From NCBI GenBank assembly GCA_015146655.1, contig VKHL01000053.1:118798-182797 (forward strand): a stretch of 64,000 nt of DNA. Direction: 5' to 3'. This DNA comes from Ochromonas danica. Lineage: Eukaryota; Sar; Chrysophyceae; Chromulinales; Chromulinaceae. The notes under the pieces are model-generated. The model made no database searches, was not told the DNA's origin, and saw only the letters and a program-made list of their open reading frames with translations. This document shows, in pieces, positions 10,811 through 30,807 of this stretch; positions within the stretch are counted from its first letter, which is position 1; every line of letters begins with the position of its first letter. Made by a program: the position numbers and the translations under genes.

Positions 10811-11964
10811 GATATATAAAGATATATAAAGATGATCAAAATAAATAAACAATAGAAGAACTAATCTTCTTCTTCCCTTTATATAATACTCTTTTTTTTT
10901 TGAATAAAATAATAGACAAAGAAAAGGTAATAAACCGTAAAGCAAAGCAATACAAAATCTCTCAAGCAACCCAACCGACGACGACTTCGCATGTCCTCCT
11001 CTTCATTCCAAACTTCCATGGAATCCATGGAATCCAACTAAATGGTTTGCATTCATCAACATTCATCATCACGGGGAACCACTATGTGGTGTTATAGTCA
11101 GAGTGTAGTCACTACCTTTCAAAAGTGTGAATCATCACTTTGTGGGCCTGAAGACATTCATTCTATGTACGTCTGTTAGTAGGCCATTTCACACTCATTC
11201 CACCTTTTGCCTTTGCTCTAACAATACAAGAAGTTGATTTATCTCATTTTATTACAATTTTTTTCTAACCTCCATGATGCAGACGAGGAATAGTAAATAA
11301 CTACACTACTAACTACAAGACATTATTCATGCATAGTCTTACACATAGAACAGCTGCTCAAGACTAGATGAGCAACGACGTCGACAACAACAAGAAGAAT
11401 TCCACCAAAATAATTCAAATAACAATCGTAACCAGGTGCTAACCCTCCACCACACAACTATACGATCGCTTACTGAACTTTATACAACAACTTCTCAACA
11501 AAATAAAGAAAAACTCATCACTTACTACTTATATTTACTGAGAATGTAACCTCATCAATATCCAACGCTTACATCATGTCATTTATTCCACACGCACAGG
11601 CATACAGGTTAACAAAGGAGAAAGAGGAGAGAGATGGAGAGAAAGGAGAGAAAGAGGAGAGAGAGGGCGCTATCACCTCTCGGAGATTGTCTTCATTGGG
11701 GTTGTCAACCAAGTGATGTCAGTGGCTGTTTGGAAGATCATCTGCCTGAGAGCATGTGCTTATCTACAATCTTGCAGGGAAATCAAATATGAAAGGTCCA
11801 CAGAAATCAAACAGTCACAGACAGCGATAATAATACAATCTAGTCATTCATGCTATAGCAGACGACCTTGCACATGATAGTTTAGCACTCCTGTCTAGAA
11901 GCAGCAAACGAAGCAACACTTCCTTCAATCAAATGCCATGGTGATCTGTTTTCTTCTCTCTTGA
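10811..11964. other. Intergenic
   Basis: No gene is seen. Contains a doubled CCATGGAAT motif (about 11020-11033), like the palindromic motif in the SDR promoters near 52.7 kb, and a GA-rich tract (about 11620-11665). Confidence 0.6.
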
Positions 11965-13265
11965 CTAAAACTTATTCACAGCCACAGCATTTTGTGTTTG
12001 ATAGCCGTTTTGATAACCATTCTGATAGAGAGCCAAAGCTTGATTAGAGCCTTGGTAGGTCATATTTTGCTGCGAAAAAGAGCCGTTTGATCCCGACCCA
12101 CCTAACGGTTGTTGAAGAAATGAATGGTTTGAGCCTTGATATGTCAATCCAGCACTGTATCCAACCACTGCTGGTGAGTTTGCTCCTCCAGTTCCTTCAG
12201 CACCAGGCAACTTTCCTAGAGATCCAGTTCCAGACAAAGGTTGCTGCAGAGCACAATTGGAACCAGCTGAACCTGGAGGAGTACGTACAGCAGGAGCGCA
12301 GACGTCTTTCAATGTTGGGGCTGGCGAAGTGACAGGAGGATTCTGCAAGATCGGCGCAGGAGGCATACTCTCGCATGCTTCTTTGCTTTCTTTGTCCTTC
12401 ACTGCTTGTTCAGCTTGAGTAACCGAAGTTGCTGGTTCAGTCTCTTTGTGTGTTGGGGTGGAAGCAGTGGTGGACTTTGGTTCCGCACGTTCTGATGGAC
12501 GAAGGGAATCTTCACCACTACGACTTTCACGATGAGTGAACGTAGCAGCTTCAGCAATCGTTGTCTGACGCTTGGAAAGCATTTCTTCGAAGGTTTCTTT
12601 GTGTGACATCTCATAGTGCACCACGTCAGGAATGATAACATCTAAGATGAGAGAGTAGATCTTTGCCCAACCAAAATGAACAGCTGGAGTATATTCTTTT
12701 GGACCTACACATTTCTTTATGGTGTAGAGTAACACCTCGCCCATAATGCTATCTGTAAATCAGTTAGAAGAGGGTCAGTAACCTAACAGATATACATTGT
12801 AGGGAAACACGACTTACATTCCACAGCTTTTACACCAATCTTATTGTGGAGATTGGTCATGTTTAACAAGGTTTTACGAAATTTAGGAGGATCTTCCGCT
12901 TCAGCAATTAATAATGAAATCATTCGCAACAAGAAGCTTCCTTGTTTATTAATAGAACGATGGAATAGACCACGGCAACTTGGATTGACATCAAACATTC
13001 GATTGTAGAGAACATCAAAGAAGTATTCAGAGACTAATTTAAACTCAATCTCAGGATGTTCTGCTTTTATTTCAAAGAAATGTTGACATTGATTATTTAA
13101 GATCAACTTCCAGGCATGCACGGCGGCATCTTTCTCTTCTCCTGTCAAAGGTAACTTGGTATAGAATAAAGGCATAATAAAACGAACAACTTCTTCTTCC
13201 GTTTTTTCTTCAGTAATTGCCAAAGCAACAGCATCTTTCTTAGAACTTGACACTATTCCACCCAT
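11965..13265 (-). CDS. Globin-domain protein, possibly N-myristoylated (two exons)
   Basis: Exon 1 is 12818-13265, a 65-nt intron (12753-12817) follows, and exon 2 is 11965-12752; 411 aa. The splice restores KAVEYSIMGEVLL across a phase-1 junction, which is the globin F-G region. The globin fold spans about residues 40-190: helix A/B HAWKLI, the E-helix region FHRSINKQGSFLLRMISLLI with Gln at the likely distal E7 position, and LHNKIGVKAVE with the proximal His F8. Helix H is HFGWAKIYSLILDVIIP. The start MGGIVSSSKK matches the N-myristoylation pattern (Gly2, Ser6), so membrane attachment is plausible. The long C-terminal half is disordered, rich in Pro/Ser/Thr, then Gly/Asn/Gln (YQNGYQNGYQ). 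Probable oxygen/NO binding or redox sensing. Confidence 0.88.
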
Positions 13266-14191
13266 TATGATTTATGGTATTTATTTGCTAAATAGAATTG
13301 ATTTCGGATTTTTTTCTCTCCTTCAACAAGAATCAAAGGATGATGATGTAGAAAGGATTCGTAGGATTTGAAATGCAGATTGGAGATGATAATAATAATA
13401 CTACGAAAGCCACTATACTACCACACAATTCTAACCGATGACTTTATTCTATGCTTTTTTTCTGTTCCTTTCTTTCGGATCAATACTGATTTTCTTTTTA
13501 TGCAATTTCGAATATCTCTTTGGATAAAGAAATCACACTAAAGAGCAAGAGAGAGAGAGACTACACGTAAGTCTGAATTTATTTTCTTAGATAGGTATTA
13601 GGATAGACTTCTTTTTATTTTTCAATCCCGTTAGGAAATGATAGTCAGCAATCGAATTGTTTTCTATTATCAACACGCTTGCTCACTCGCTTTGGCCGCT
13701 TGCTGTGTGTGTGTGTGTCACTCACCCCTCCTCACAGTGGCGCCTCACTGTGCGATAGTTCCAGCGGCAACAGTCCAGTGGCGATGCGCGCGTTGTGCAG
13801 AGTGGGGAAGTTCAACATGCCACCCCGCCATTGCCACTTCCACACAGAAGCACTTCCTCAACTTCTGCGTGGATGACAAGTTAACCTATAGGAGACACTG
13901 CCGAGGAAGTGAGAAGAACCACTTCCGCAGGTGTGGAATTTAGAATTGATAGCCAGGAGTGTGTAGAGGAAGGTCCCAAAGGTGTGTGGATCTTTGACAT
14001 CAGAACATTGAGGCACGGCCAGAAGTGTATTGAGGGAGGTGCTTGAATCTGAAAATACTGTGCTTAGCGCAACTAAATAATGATGTATAACATATTAGAA
14101 TCTTTACACAGTGCGCCATCATCCACCAAACTCAGCTGACACTTCTTGAATTCAGAAATACAAGAGGAACTAGTAAACAGGTCAGTGGCGC
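13266..14191. other. Intergenic with a G+C-richer patch
   Basis: Upstream region of the globin gene. About 13680-13960 is richer in G+C than its surroundings and repeats CACTTCC/GGAAGTG motifs. Frames there have no protein-like character. No gene is called. Confidence 0.55.
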
Positions 14192-16616
14192 CTACAGATC
14201 ACGACCCCGAATAGCAACTCGAAAATATTCGTCAATTCGGGAGCGATATTGGGTAGGTTTGGCAGGAGAAGGAGGCAGACCATTACTAGCACGGCCTGAA
14301 CCAACAACTGTAGCTCGTTCACTGAGCTCAACAGATGTGCCTCTTAGCGAATAGTTCTCTTTGGAAGATCCACCGCCCATACCAGGAGATCGAGTCTTCC
14401 TCATAGAGGCATTGGGAGAAAATCCTCCTGCAGTTGGTGATGAGAAAGGTGAACTATCATTCACTTGCAATCCCGTGGAGAAATACTCCAACAGTCTATC
14501 CAGTATGTCTGGTGCACCAGCATGACGGGATAAGAATGTTTGCAGACGATCTTTACCTACAATTTGAACAATCAATCGAATGGCTTTGTCTTTCTCTCGC
14601 TTTGTTTTCTGAAGCTATGAGCAAAGATATCAAATCACACAACAGAAACATAAAATAACAGTCTAATCACAGGCTAGTAGACAAAGTACTTACCAACAGC
14701 TCAAGTTGCTTTTCTCGCTCTCCTCTTCGTATCGCTGCATCCAAACTTGACGTATCAGGCCCTTTCGCTTCACCATTATCCCGGTTATGCTTGGATCGAC
14801 TTGAGCTAGAGGCTGGAGAGGAATTGTAGTTACCAGCAGCTTGAGCTTCACGTTCCAATAGCTTGGATTGAAGTTCCTGTAATTATCAAACACAACCCTT
14901 ATCACACGAAGTCATGCCGTATTGCTGCTTGTACTTACCTTAACGCTCTCTTCCAGAGCCTGTTTGTCCGTGCGAAGACGACTCAACTTTTCATGAGCTT
15001 CATCTAACTCACGTTCCAAAGCCACTTCTCGAGATAATACTCCTGCTGTTCCCTCTTTCTGTGCTAGACGGCCTTCCGCACGAGATAGTTTGCGACGTAA
15101 TTCGGCGACTTCTTCTTCCAACTCTACAAGTCGTCCAGAGGACTGTTGAGGTGCTTTCAAATTGACGCTACTACTACTTTGAGCCTCTCCTTGGGATGAC
15201 TTTTGAAGGGGAGGAGGTGAGGATATGGCATTGTTGGGGGCTGGAGCTGATGGAGGACGAGAACTTGGAGCTGAAGGAGGGGGTCCAGAAGGAGCAGGTG
15301 CTGGGGCAGGTTTAGGATTCGACGGAATACTACTAGATGTTGATTCACTCTCAGCAGACCCTTTCGATTCTGCTTCCTTCTCAATCACCACTGTTGCTGG
15401 AGGTGCTGCTGGTGGAGGAGGCCCCATAGGTGGAGCTGCTGGAGGAGGTGCTGTTGATGACGTTGTTGAGGAAGAAGGCACGATATCAACATGTGGAGAA
15501 GGAACAGGAGTGAGAACGGCAGGGGGAGATGGTGCTGCTGGCTGTGTTGAAGGACTGACGAGAGGCGCAGGGCGAGGGGGTGGCTTTCGAGATACTTCAG
15601 GTGGCTTCGCAACAGCTTGTTTCACAACTGCACCAGAAGGATGACGTGATCCAGGGGCTAGTACTTGTGGACCAGCAGTGGCTACACTAGGGGAGGGAGC
15701 ATCGTCATCAGACCATCCCTCCTCATCAGAGTCTCCTCCTTGCCCACCATTCCCGCCACCACCTTCTCCATTCTTCTGCGCAGCTCTTTGAAGCATTTGT
15801 GTGTTAAAACCACCAGTTGATTGTTGCGTTTGTAAAGGGGCTGGTGGAGGGCCTCGAGCGGGAGCTGAAGCTGGGGGTGGACCTGGAGGCCTTGCCATCG
15901 CATCTAGAGCCAGCCAAACTCTAATGACACAATGCTCGACCAATATCAGGGAACTTCACTTACTTGGAGGCCCAGGAGGCCCAGGAGGTCGCGGACCAGG
16001 AGCTCCTGGGGGGCCTGGAGGTCCCGGAGGACCTGGCGGCCGAGCAGAAGGTGCTCCAGGCGGTCCTGGTGGACCTGGAGGTCTAGGAAGAGGTGCTCCT
16101 GGTGGTCCCGGCGGTCTAGGTAAAGGTGCACCAGGAGGTCCAGGTGGGCGCGGAGGGCCTGGAGGGGCAGCCATCGGGGTGGCACTGGGTGGACCTGGAG
16201 GACCAGGTGGACGAGGAGGTGGAGCTGCAGCACCTGGTGGACCAGGAGGTCCTGGAGGCCCAGGAGGACGAGGAGGAGCTATTAGATCCATAGTTTATTA
16301 TTTATATGATATAACTCAATATCAAAAAGCACATCACTTACCCCCAGGTGGCCCAGGAGGTCTGGGGGAAGCTCCCGGCGGTCCAGGGGGCCCAGGAGGT
16401 CCAGGAGGAGCTAAAACAACAAATCAATCCAAGATCCTGATCAGCAACAAGCAAGGAAAGCGCTGCTTGAAAACGAGAGAGGGTATAATCTATTACCTCC
16501 AGGAGGTGGTATTGCCCTCGGTGGAGCAGGAGGAGGTCTTGGCACTCCTATAAGTTAAGAATAATCATGAAGGACTGTCTATGAACTCAGTCGAATTATC
16601 ATTTCTTACCTGACAT
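14192..16616 (-). CDS. Pro-Pro-Gly-rich coiled-coil protein (seven exons)
   Basis: Exons: 16610-16616 (only 7 coding nt, ATGTCAG), 16497-16547, 16342-16410, 15964-16278, 14939-15903, 14694-14876 and 14192-14608; all introns are GT-AG and phases agree, giving 668 aa. Exons 2-4 encode an N-terminal tract of Pro-Pro-Gly triplets (GPPGPPGPPG repeated), like collagen or a formin FH1 stretch. A Pro/Ala/Ser region follows, then a coiled coil (LVELEEEVAELRRKLSRAEG and LDEAHEKLSRLRTDKQALEE). The last exon has a conserved-looking helical block AIRLIVQIVGKDRLQTFLSR, then a Ser/Gly-rich tail. There is no FH2, WH2 or EVH1 domain. Poly-Pro tracts suggest profilin or SH3/WW partners; a cytoskeletal adaptor role is inference. 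Exons 2-4 share phase and repeat type, as if grown by internal duplication. Confidence 0.78.
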
Positions 16617-16928
16617 CGTGCAGAAGGATACTGAGATATTACTATCAATACTAATAGATGGGGAAAGAACAACAGCCCGCTGCTGTGCTGTGTTGGAGAA
16701 GAAACCGTTATTGACTAAAATCTCACCATTTCAGAGGTTCTTATAAGATAAATGAGAGTTTTCGAGTTTGCGATAGTTTTTCTGGCTTTGTCGTCATTTC
16801 TGTGCGCCTGGGCAAAGTCGACTAAAATCTCATAATTTCATAGATTTGTATAAGATAAATGAGAGTTTTCGAGTTTGTGCTGGCTATTGGTTGATTTATC
16901 TCGTATGGAATAGAAAAGAAACAGAGAG
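16617..16928. promoter_or_regulatory. Divergent promoter region with duplicated 58-bp element
   Basis: Shared upstream region of the PPG-rich gene (minus) and the SEL1L3-like gene (plus). The sequence at 16713-16770 (starting GACTAAAATCTCA, ending TTTTCGAGTTTG) is repeated at 16820-16877 with about seven mismatches, 107 bases apart and in the same orientation. The conserved core is ATAAGATAAATGAGAGTTTT. A regulatory role is inferred from position only. Confidence 0.55.
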
Positions 16929-22695
<5,767 letters not shown>

Positions 22696-23318
22696 CAACA
22701 ACTGTAACAACAACTATAACAACAACTATAGTAACAACTATAACTGTGCCAAGTTAGTTTAGTAGGTTTGATTTTAAGTATGAGGTTGGTAATGCTTGTT
22801 GAAGTAACAGCCTTTGTTTGGCGTCATTAAAGATCATTTCCCGAAACCAATCAATTAGCAGTTAGATGCATAGATGCCACTACACTGTAGTGATCAAATG
22901 CTACAAACTGTTAAAGTTGGACAAGTTAAAGTTATAGGAGGTGAAGTTAAGAGAAGCAAGCTGTGAAGTTAACCTGTTCCTGTGAAGTTTACACATGCGA
23001 ATGGTGAAGTTTAGAAATGCAAGCTGTGAAGTTAACCTGTTCCTGTGAAGTTAACATTATCGGGTTGTGAAGTTAAGACGAGCAGGTTGATGAGCATCGC
23101 AAAAGAAATGAAAAGCAAAAGAGAAGAAGAGAAGATCTTCCCAGAGCCGTTCACTGACTACTAACTTGTGGTTCCTGAGAATGAGGTCACCAGGATGAAT
23201 GAGTATGAGTGTCTCCTAGAGTCAGCTATGACCTTCCAATGAGACAATCACCCACAATTAATTCACACCTCTCTCTCTCTGTGTCCCCCCACACCCACCA
23301 CACACTCTGAAGTTAGAC
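22696..23318. repeat. Intergenic with GTGAAGTTAA repeat cluster
   Basis: Between about 22910 and 23085 the motif GTGAAGTTAA and close variants recur. A 34-base stretch (GCAAGCTGTGAAGTTAACCT...) at 22956-22989 recurs at 23019-23052. The same motif forms the arms of the foldback in intron 2 of the upstream gene. No gene is seen. Confidence 0.7.
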
Positions 23319-24885
23319 ATGTCTGAAGTAGACTACCGTGTTAATAATATCTCTCTTGCTGACTTTGGACGCAAAGAGATCGAGCTAGCAGAGCATGAGG
23401 TAATAAGGAGGTCATGACCTTCTCTCTCTCTCTCTCTCTCTCTTAGTTAGTGATGGTCATGATGAATTAATGTGATTGTGTGATTGTGTGATGATGAATG
23501 GCTACTGAATGCTATCTTAGATGCCTGGTCTGATGGCTTGTAGAAGAGACTTCCCTGCTGACTTCTTCGCTGGTGCTAGACTCTCAGTCTCCTTGCACAT
23601 GACCATCCAGTCTGCCGTGCTTATCGAGACCTTCAAGGCGCTGGGGGCAGAGGTCCGTTGCTGCTCTTCTGACATGGTCTCCACACAAGACCATGCTGCT
23701 GCTGCTATTGCTCGTGAAGGATCTGCTGCTGTCTTCGCCTGGAAGGGTGAGACCCTCGAGGAGTACTGGGAGTGTATTCTCAAAGCCATCACTTGGCCAG
23801 ACGATGATGAGAAAGGAGATGGTTGTGACCTACTCATAGATGATGGTGGTGATATGACTCTCCTCATTCATGAAGGTGTCAAAGCTGAGAAGAAGTTCGC
23901 TGAGGATGGCTCTCTCCCTGACCCTCACACCACTCACAACTCACAGTTCAAGATTATTTACTCTATCTTAGCTCGTGAGCTACCTCTGAACCCTATGAAA
24001 TGGCATCGCCTAGCTGAACGTATTGTTGGTGTCTCTGAAGAGAATACCCTGGGTGTCCGCAGATTGTTTGGCTTAGCACAGAAGAGTGAGCTGCTCTTCC
24101 CTGCCATTACCCTTAACAACTCTGTCACCACGAACAAGCTCTTCAATCTCTATGGTTCTAAACATGCACTCCCTGATGGTATCTGTCGTGCCACAGATAT
24201 CATGATAGCTGGTAAGCATGTTGTTATCAGTGGATTTGGTGATGTTGGCAAGGGTTGTGCACATGCTATGAAAGGTGCTGGTGCTGTGGTCTATATCACT
24301 GAGGTAGATCCCATCTGTGCTCTCCAGGCTGCTATGGAAGGCTTCTCTGTTGTTCGCCTGGAGTCTGTGGTCAAGACATGTGATATCTTTATCACCACTA
24401 CTGGTAACAAGAACATCATCCTGTATGACCACATGGCACAAATGAAAAACAACGCTATTGTTGGTAACATGGGTCATCATTTCGAACAAGAAGTTGATAT
24501 GGAGAATCTTATCAAGAAGACTGTTCGTGAGCATATCAAGCCTCAGGTTGATCGCTTTATCTTCCCTGATGATGGCCACGGTGTGATCGTCTTGGCGGAG
24601 GGTGGTCAGCTCAACTTGACTTGTACCACTGGCCATCCTTCTTTCGTCATGTCTGCTTCCTTCACCAACCAAGTCTTGGCTCAGGTTGAACTCTGGTCTA
24701 ATAGAGTTTCTCACAAGTACAAGCGTGGTGAGGTCACCATTCTTCCCAAGCATATTGATGAAAAGGTGGCCGGACTCCACCTGGCTGCTCTCGATATGGA
24801 GATCACTACGCTTACCAAAGATCAGGCTGACTATATTGGTGTCTCTGTAGAAGGTCCATTCAAACCTTCTTATTATCGCTATTAA
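23319..24885 (+). CDS. ahcY: Adenosylhomocysteinase (two exons)
   Basis: Exon 1 is 23319-23399 ([20 protein letters not shown]...), a 121-nt GT-AG intron follows, and exon 2 is 23521-24885; 481 aa. The enzyme hydrolyses S-adenosylhomocysteine to adenosine and homocysteine and so relieves product inhibition of SAM-dependent methylation in the cytosol. Seen: [15 protein letters not shown] across exon 1, the catalytic-region motif [26 protein letters not shown], the NAD-binding loop [17 protein letters not shown], and the C-terminus KPSYYRY that closes the neighbouring subunit's cofactor site. The insert of about 40 residues (around [20 protein letters not shown]) is the one found in plant, protist and many bacterial enzymes and missing from the animal form. 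Codons are more C-ending than in neighbours, as in a well-expressed gene. Confidence 0.97.
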
Positions 24886-25797
24886 CTAACTCAACTGCTG
24901 TCCCGAGTTAGCAGTCTTGTTGTAGTTAATACCGCTGTGCTGCACTACCTTGCACTACCTTGTCAGGAGTAGATAGTCTATCTTCATTGTTATGATCAGT
25001 AAGAATGATAAAGTCTTTCAAGCAGTCATTTCCCTCTCTTTGTACACCAGCAGTTACAAGTAGTTTAGTTTACATCATATGCTATAGCTTGACTGTTATT
25101 GTAGTGGATAGACAGAAAGTCATATTTCTCACTGAGAGAAAGCGCAGTTTTGAAGATAAAAGTCGATACAAATGATACAGTACAGGTGTAGAGGTAATAG
25201 TGGCTTCTGAGTAGTGTAATGTAGTGTGGTGTAGTTTAGTGTAGAAATAGCACACTTACTGATGAATGTATGGCGAATTAGACTATGGCTATGACTATGA
25301 TGATGTTTGTTTGTATTGTGTTAGACAATGATAATAATGATGATTTACTACTATACAGTGTACACACACATCACACATTAGTACTAGTGCTAGTATAGTT
25401 TAACTTAACTAACAACAACAATATAGTTAGCCTTCTTTAACTTAACCTCATCATATTGATCATCACTATCACTACCACTACCACATCATCATCACAATCA
25501 CTGTTACATCATCATCATATTGATCATCATCACCTTCTTCTACCACTATCTGACCTCCTCCTCCTCCTTCTCCTCTTCTTTCATTCATTCTTGTTGTTGT
25601 TGTTATTGTAAAGCCTGTAATGACATGGTTAGTCACATACAGCTAGTCTACACCACACAACCACCACCACACCAGAGAGACAGACAAGACAGACTGTAAC
25701 TTTACTACCTTGTTAACTTAACCTAGCATTATGTAATAACATAATCCCTGGATTACGTAATAACATAACTCCATTACCTCTTCTTCTTCATCTTCTT
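24886..25797. other. Intergenic between convergent genes
   Basis: 3' flanks of adenosylhomocysteinase and the DIM1 gene. Short CAT/CAC and TTG repeats only; no gene is seen. Confidence 0.65.
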
Positions 25798-27874
<2,077 letters not shown>

Positions 27875-30076
27875 TCAAATTTTCCCTTTACGTGGATCAT
27901 ATCCAATACTCTGTCTTAAAGACTGATCTAGACTATTCGATACAGTAGCAGTCATAGTTAAGACAGGGTCTTGTAGATGCTTACTAATATAGTCTTGTAC
28001 TAACTCAGAGCCTAACGGTTGTAACTTACGAATATTACGAATATGTCCATCTCGTTCCCATGCTTCAACTAATGCTTTCTGCTTCTCTAAATAACGTGAT
28101 CGTTCTACTACTTGATGTAATTCTCTCTCTAAAGAAAGTCGATCCATATAATCGCGTTCTTTCTTTTGTGTTTCTTTTCGCGTTTTTTCTTTGGTTTCAG
28201 CATTCATTTGAATTTGATTAGCTAAATCTTTAGCTATTCTTTGTCGACTATTAATGACATGACCATTCTCATCTAGTATACTTCCTAAAGGAGATGGTGC
28301 CATACCAGCTGTTTCGGGGAGAATAAACTTCATCACAGTATCGCGTTTTTCCTGTTGTCGAGCTAAAAAACGCTTTCGATTATCTTCCATTTGATCATCT
28401 AAAGCTTTTTTCAATTCAAAAACTGAAGATTTCATTTTTTCACGATCTTGTATCGTTGTTGTCTTCCAATCTTCAGTTTCTTTCATTTGTTCATATCTTT
28501 GACGATCATCTTGATGAGCATCATGTTGGACTTCTTCTAAACAACGTTGAAAAGCTTGAGCCATCACACGTTCTTTTGCTTGACTTCGTATCGCTTTCTT
28601 ATTATGACGATAAGCTACCATCATATTCATGAGTTCATCTAACGAGGGACTAGAACTAGAACTGTGTGCCCCTCCTCCTCCTCCTCCTCCTGCTACTTGA
28701 GTGTTCGTGTTCATGTCCCCATCATCTGTAGGGAAAGTTCTAGAATAGGAAAGAGAGTCTTGGGTATTGCTATATCCTCCTGCTCCTCCTCCTACCATAG
28801 ACTGGTCGTTGATATCATCGTTGTCATCATAGGAAGGACTTTGTTGTCCTGACTGAGATAATAGACCACCACTAGCGACACCAGGTACAGTAGAGGAGAG
28901 TTGTAGACTGGGTATGAGAGGAGGTCTGCCACTACCACTACTACCTCCTCCTCCTCCTCCAGCCTGCTGGGTGGTATTGATCAACTGAGGTAAAGAGAGG
29001 GAGGATGAGAAGGAAGAAGTCTTCCTTGCTGTTCCAAGTGAAGTAGAAGGTCTAGGAGAGTCATTGGATGTCTCGTTGTCATCAAGTTGTTGGTCGATGT
29101 ATCGCATTGGCTTGTCATCATGAGCATAGACACCAGGTTCAATAGTCTCAGGTAAGATCTATTAATGCAATTAACATTAACATTAGTATTATTATTAGTA
29201 TTATTATTATTCCATGACAAAACAAATATTCCATTAAATATATCGTTTATTATAATAACAACAAATAAATAAATAAATAAATAAATAAACGAACAAATAA
29301 ATACATACATATGCATATATCAAACAAACCAACCAACCAACAAATAAACAAATAAACAAATAAAATCATAACACAAACAAAGGAAGTGTTTATTGATGGA
29401 GAAGAAGAAATATCAACTAGAAATATAAAATACCTCGAACCAGTTAATTTATAAATAATATATAATACATTAATATATAATACACACATATATATAATAC
29501 ACACACATAATACATATATATAATACATATATATAATACACATATATAATACATATAATATATAATACATATATATATTGTGGTATGTGAAGGATATCTT
29601 GTGCTAGTCACTTAACACACTCAACACACTAACTAACTAACTCACTAACTGCTTACCTGAACTAATCGAGCCTGATTGAAGACAAACTTTACTCGACTTT
29701 CTTTAGCTCGTAAGACACCAAAGGTAAACTCAATCTCTATTTCATATCCACGACTAATAAACTCTCCTACTTTACGAAAAATATCTCTTAAACCAGAGAA
29801 TATCATATCTTTGGTTAAGACTTTTGAAAAGCGAATAGCTAAAGAAGAATAATTGATTTCTTCTACAGGGGTTAGTTGAGGGATATGATGAATACGTTGA
29901 CGACGAACACGATGTGTTTTAACAAAGTCATCACTTAGAAGGAAGATAGGACGACAATGTGTCTCATGATCTTTCTCTAACATTTCCCAAGCAAAGGAAG
30001 CAAAACCTGAGATTCTTGCTCCCTGACATGAGTGAGTGAGAGACACACATATGAGAGAGGGACATGAGATAGATAG

Positions 30077-30113
<37 letters not shown>

Positions 30114-30515
30114 TGAGTGAGTGAGTGAGTCAGAGAGATAGAGACACACACATATATGAGAGAGAGAGAAAGAGACATGAGATAGATAGAGATAGATGGA
30201 TAGAGAGACATGAGTGAGTGAGTGAGAGACAGACACAGTGAGAGAGAGTGTGTGTATGTGAGAAGAGAGAGAGACAGAGAGAGACAGAGAGAGTGAGTGA
30301 GTGAGTTAGAGGTTAAGACAGTGAAGAGAATAGAAGAGAATACTTACCTTTTGTTTAGCAAGACGAGATTCTATCCAGGCATTAACAGCAATCCATGACT
30401 GAGCATAGATATCAATTTTAGCTTCTGTATTCTTCCCTCGTGCTGTATTAAGAACTTTAGCTTTTTCATGAAGACATTCTTGAATTACATGGTCTAACAC
30501 ATAACAACTAGCCAT
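27875..30515 (-). CDS. CCDC81-like protein with paired HU domains (three exons)
   Basis: Exons: 30348-30515, 29657-30022 and 27875-29158; 605 aa, all junctions phase 0, with introns of 325 and 498 nt filled with simple repeats. Exon 1 (ASCYVLDHVIQECLHEKAKV, then IDIYAQSWIAVNAWIESRLA) with exon 2 forms two eukaryotic HU-like domains: SSLAIRFSKVLTKDMIFSGL and VGEFISRGYEIEIEFTFGVL followed by ESRVKFVFN. This is the CCDC81 arrangement. CCDC81 is a centrosome- and cilium-associated protein in animals; HU folds there are thought to bind proteins rather than DNA. The C-terminal part is charged coiled coil (DRQRYEQMKETEDW, REKMKSSVFELKKAL) after a disordered Gly/Ser stretch. Likely role: basal body or flagellum. 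Confidence 0.8.
29159..29656 (-). repeat. Repeat-rich intron 2 of the CCDC81-like gene
   Basis: Contains ATT triplets, (AAAT/AAAC)n at about 29260-29365 and (TA/CA)n at about 29450-29578. No coding content. Confidence 0.8.
30023..30347 (-). repeat. GA/GATA-rich intron 1 of the CCDC81-like gene
   Basis: Mostly (GA)n, GAGT and a GATA run at about 30071-30112. Several apparent ORFs here are repeat artefacts. Confidence 0.8.
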
Positions 30516-30527
30516 TTTATCTAATTG

Positions 30528-30559
<32 letters not shown>

Positions 30560-30807
30560 TCTATATATTATATTGGAGACTAGACTAGACTATGAACAGT
30601 TTGTTGTTGTTAGTTGATGGTGCTGCTCCAGTTGAGTGGGTCAATAGGATATGAAACCGTTGAGTGAATGAGCCCTCGCATCACAATAATAGATCACTCT
30701 CTACCGCGTACAGTAATAATAATCACCCCTTCTTTCTCTACGCAACACAATAATATTGCACTCTTCCCCTTCACCATCCCAACAACCCCATCATTATCAT
30801 TATCATC

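Noticed and set aside
13638-13943. 101-codon plus-strand ORF with many Cys
   Set aside because: No recognisable domain, lies in the upstream region of the globin gene, and overlaps short repeated CACTTCC motifs.
15801-16553. Gly-rich plus-strand ORF of 250 codons
   Set aside because: Antisense of the Pro-Pro-Gly exons; it runs through three introns whose splice sites fit the minus-strand gene.
24073-24780. 235-codon minus-strand ORF
   Set aside because: Shadow of adenosylhomocysteinase, whose own frame is unmistakable.
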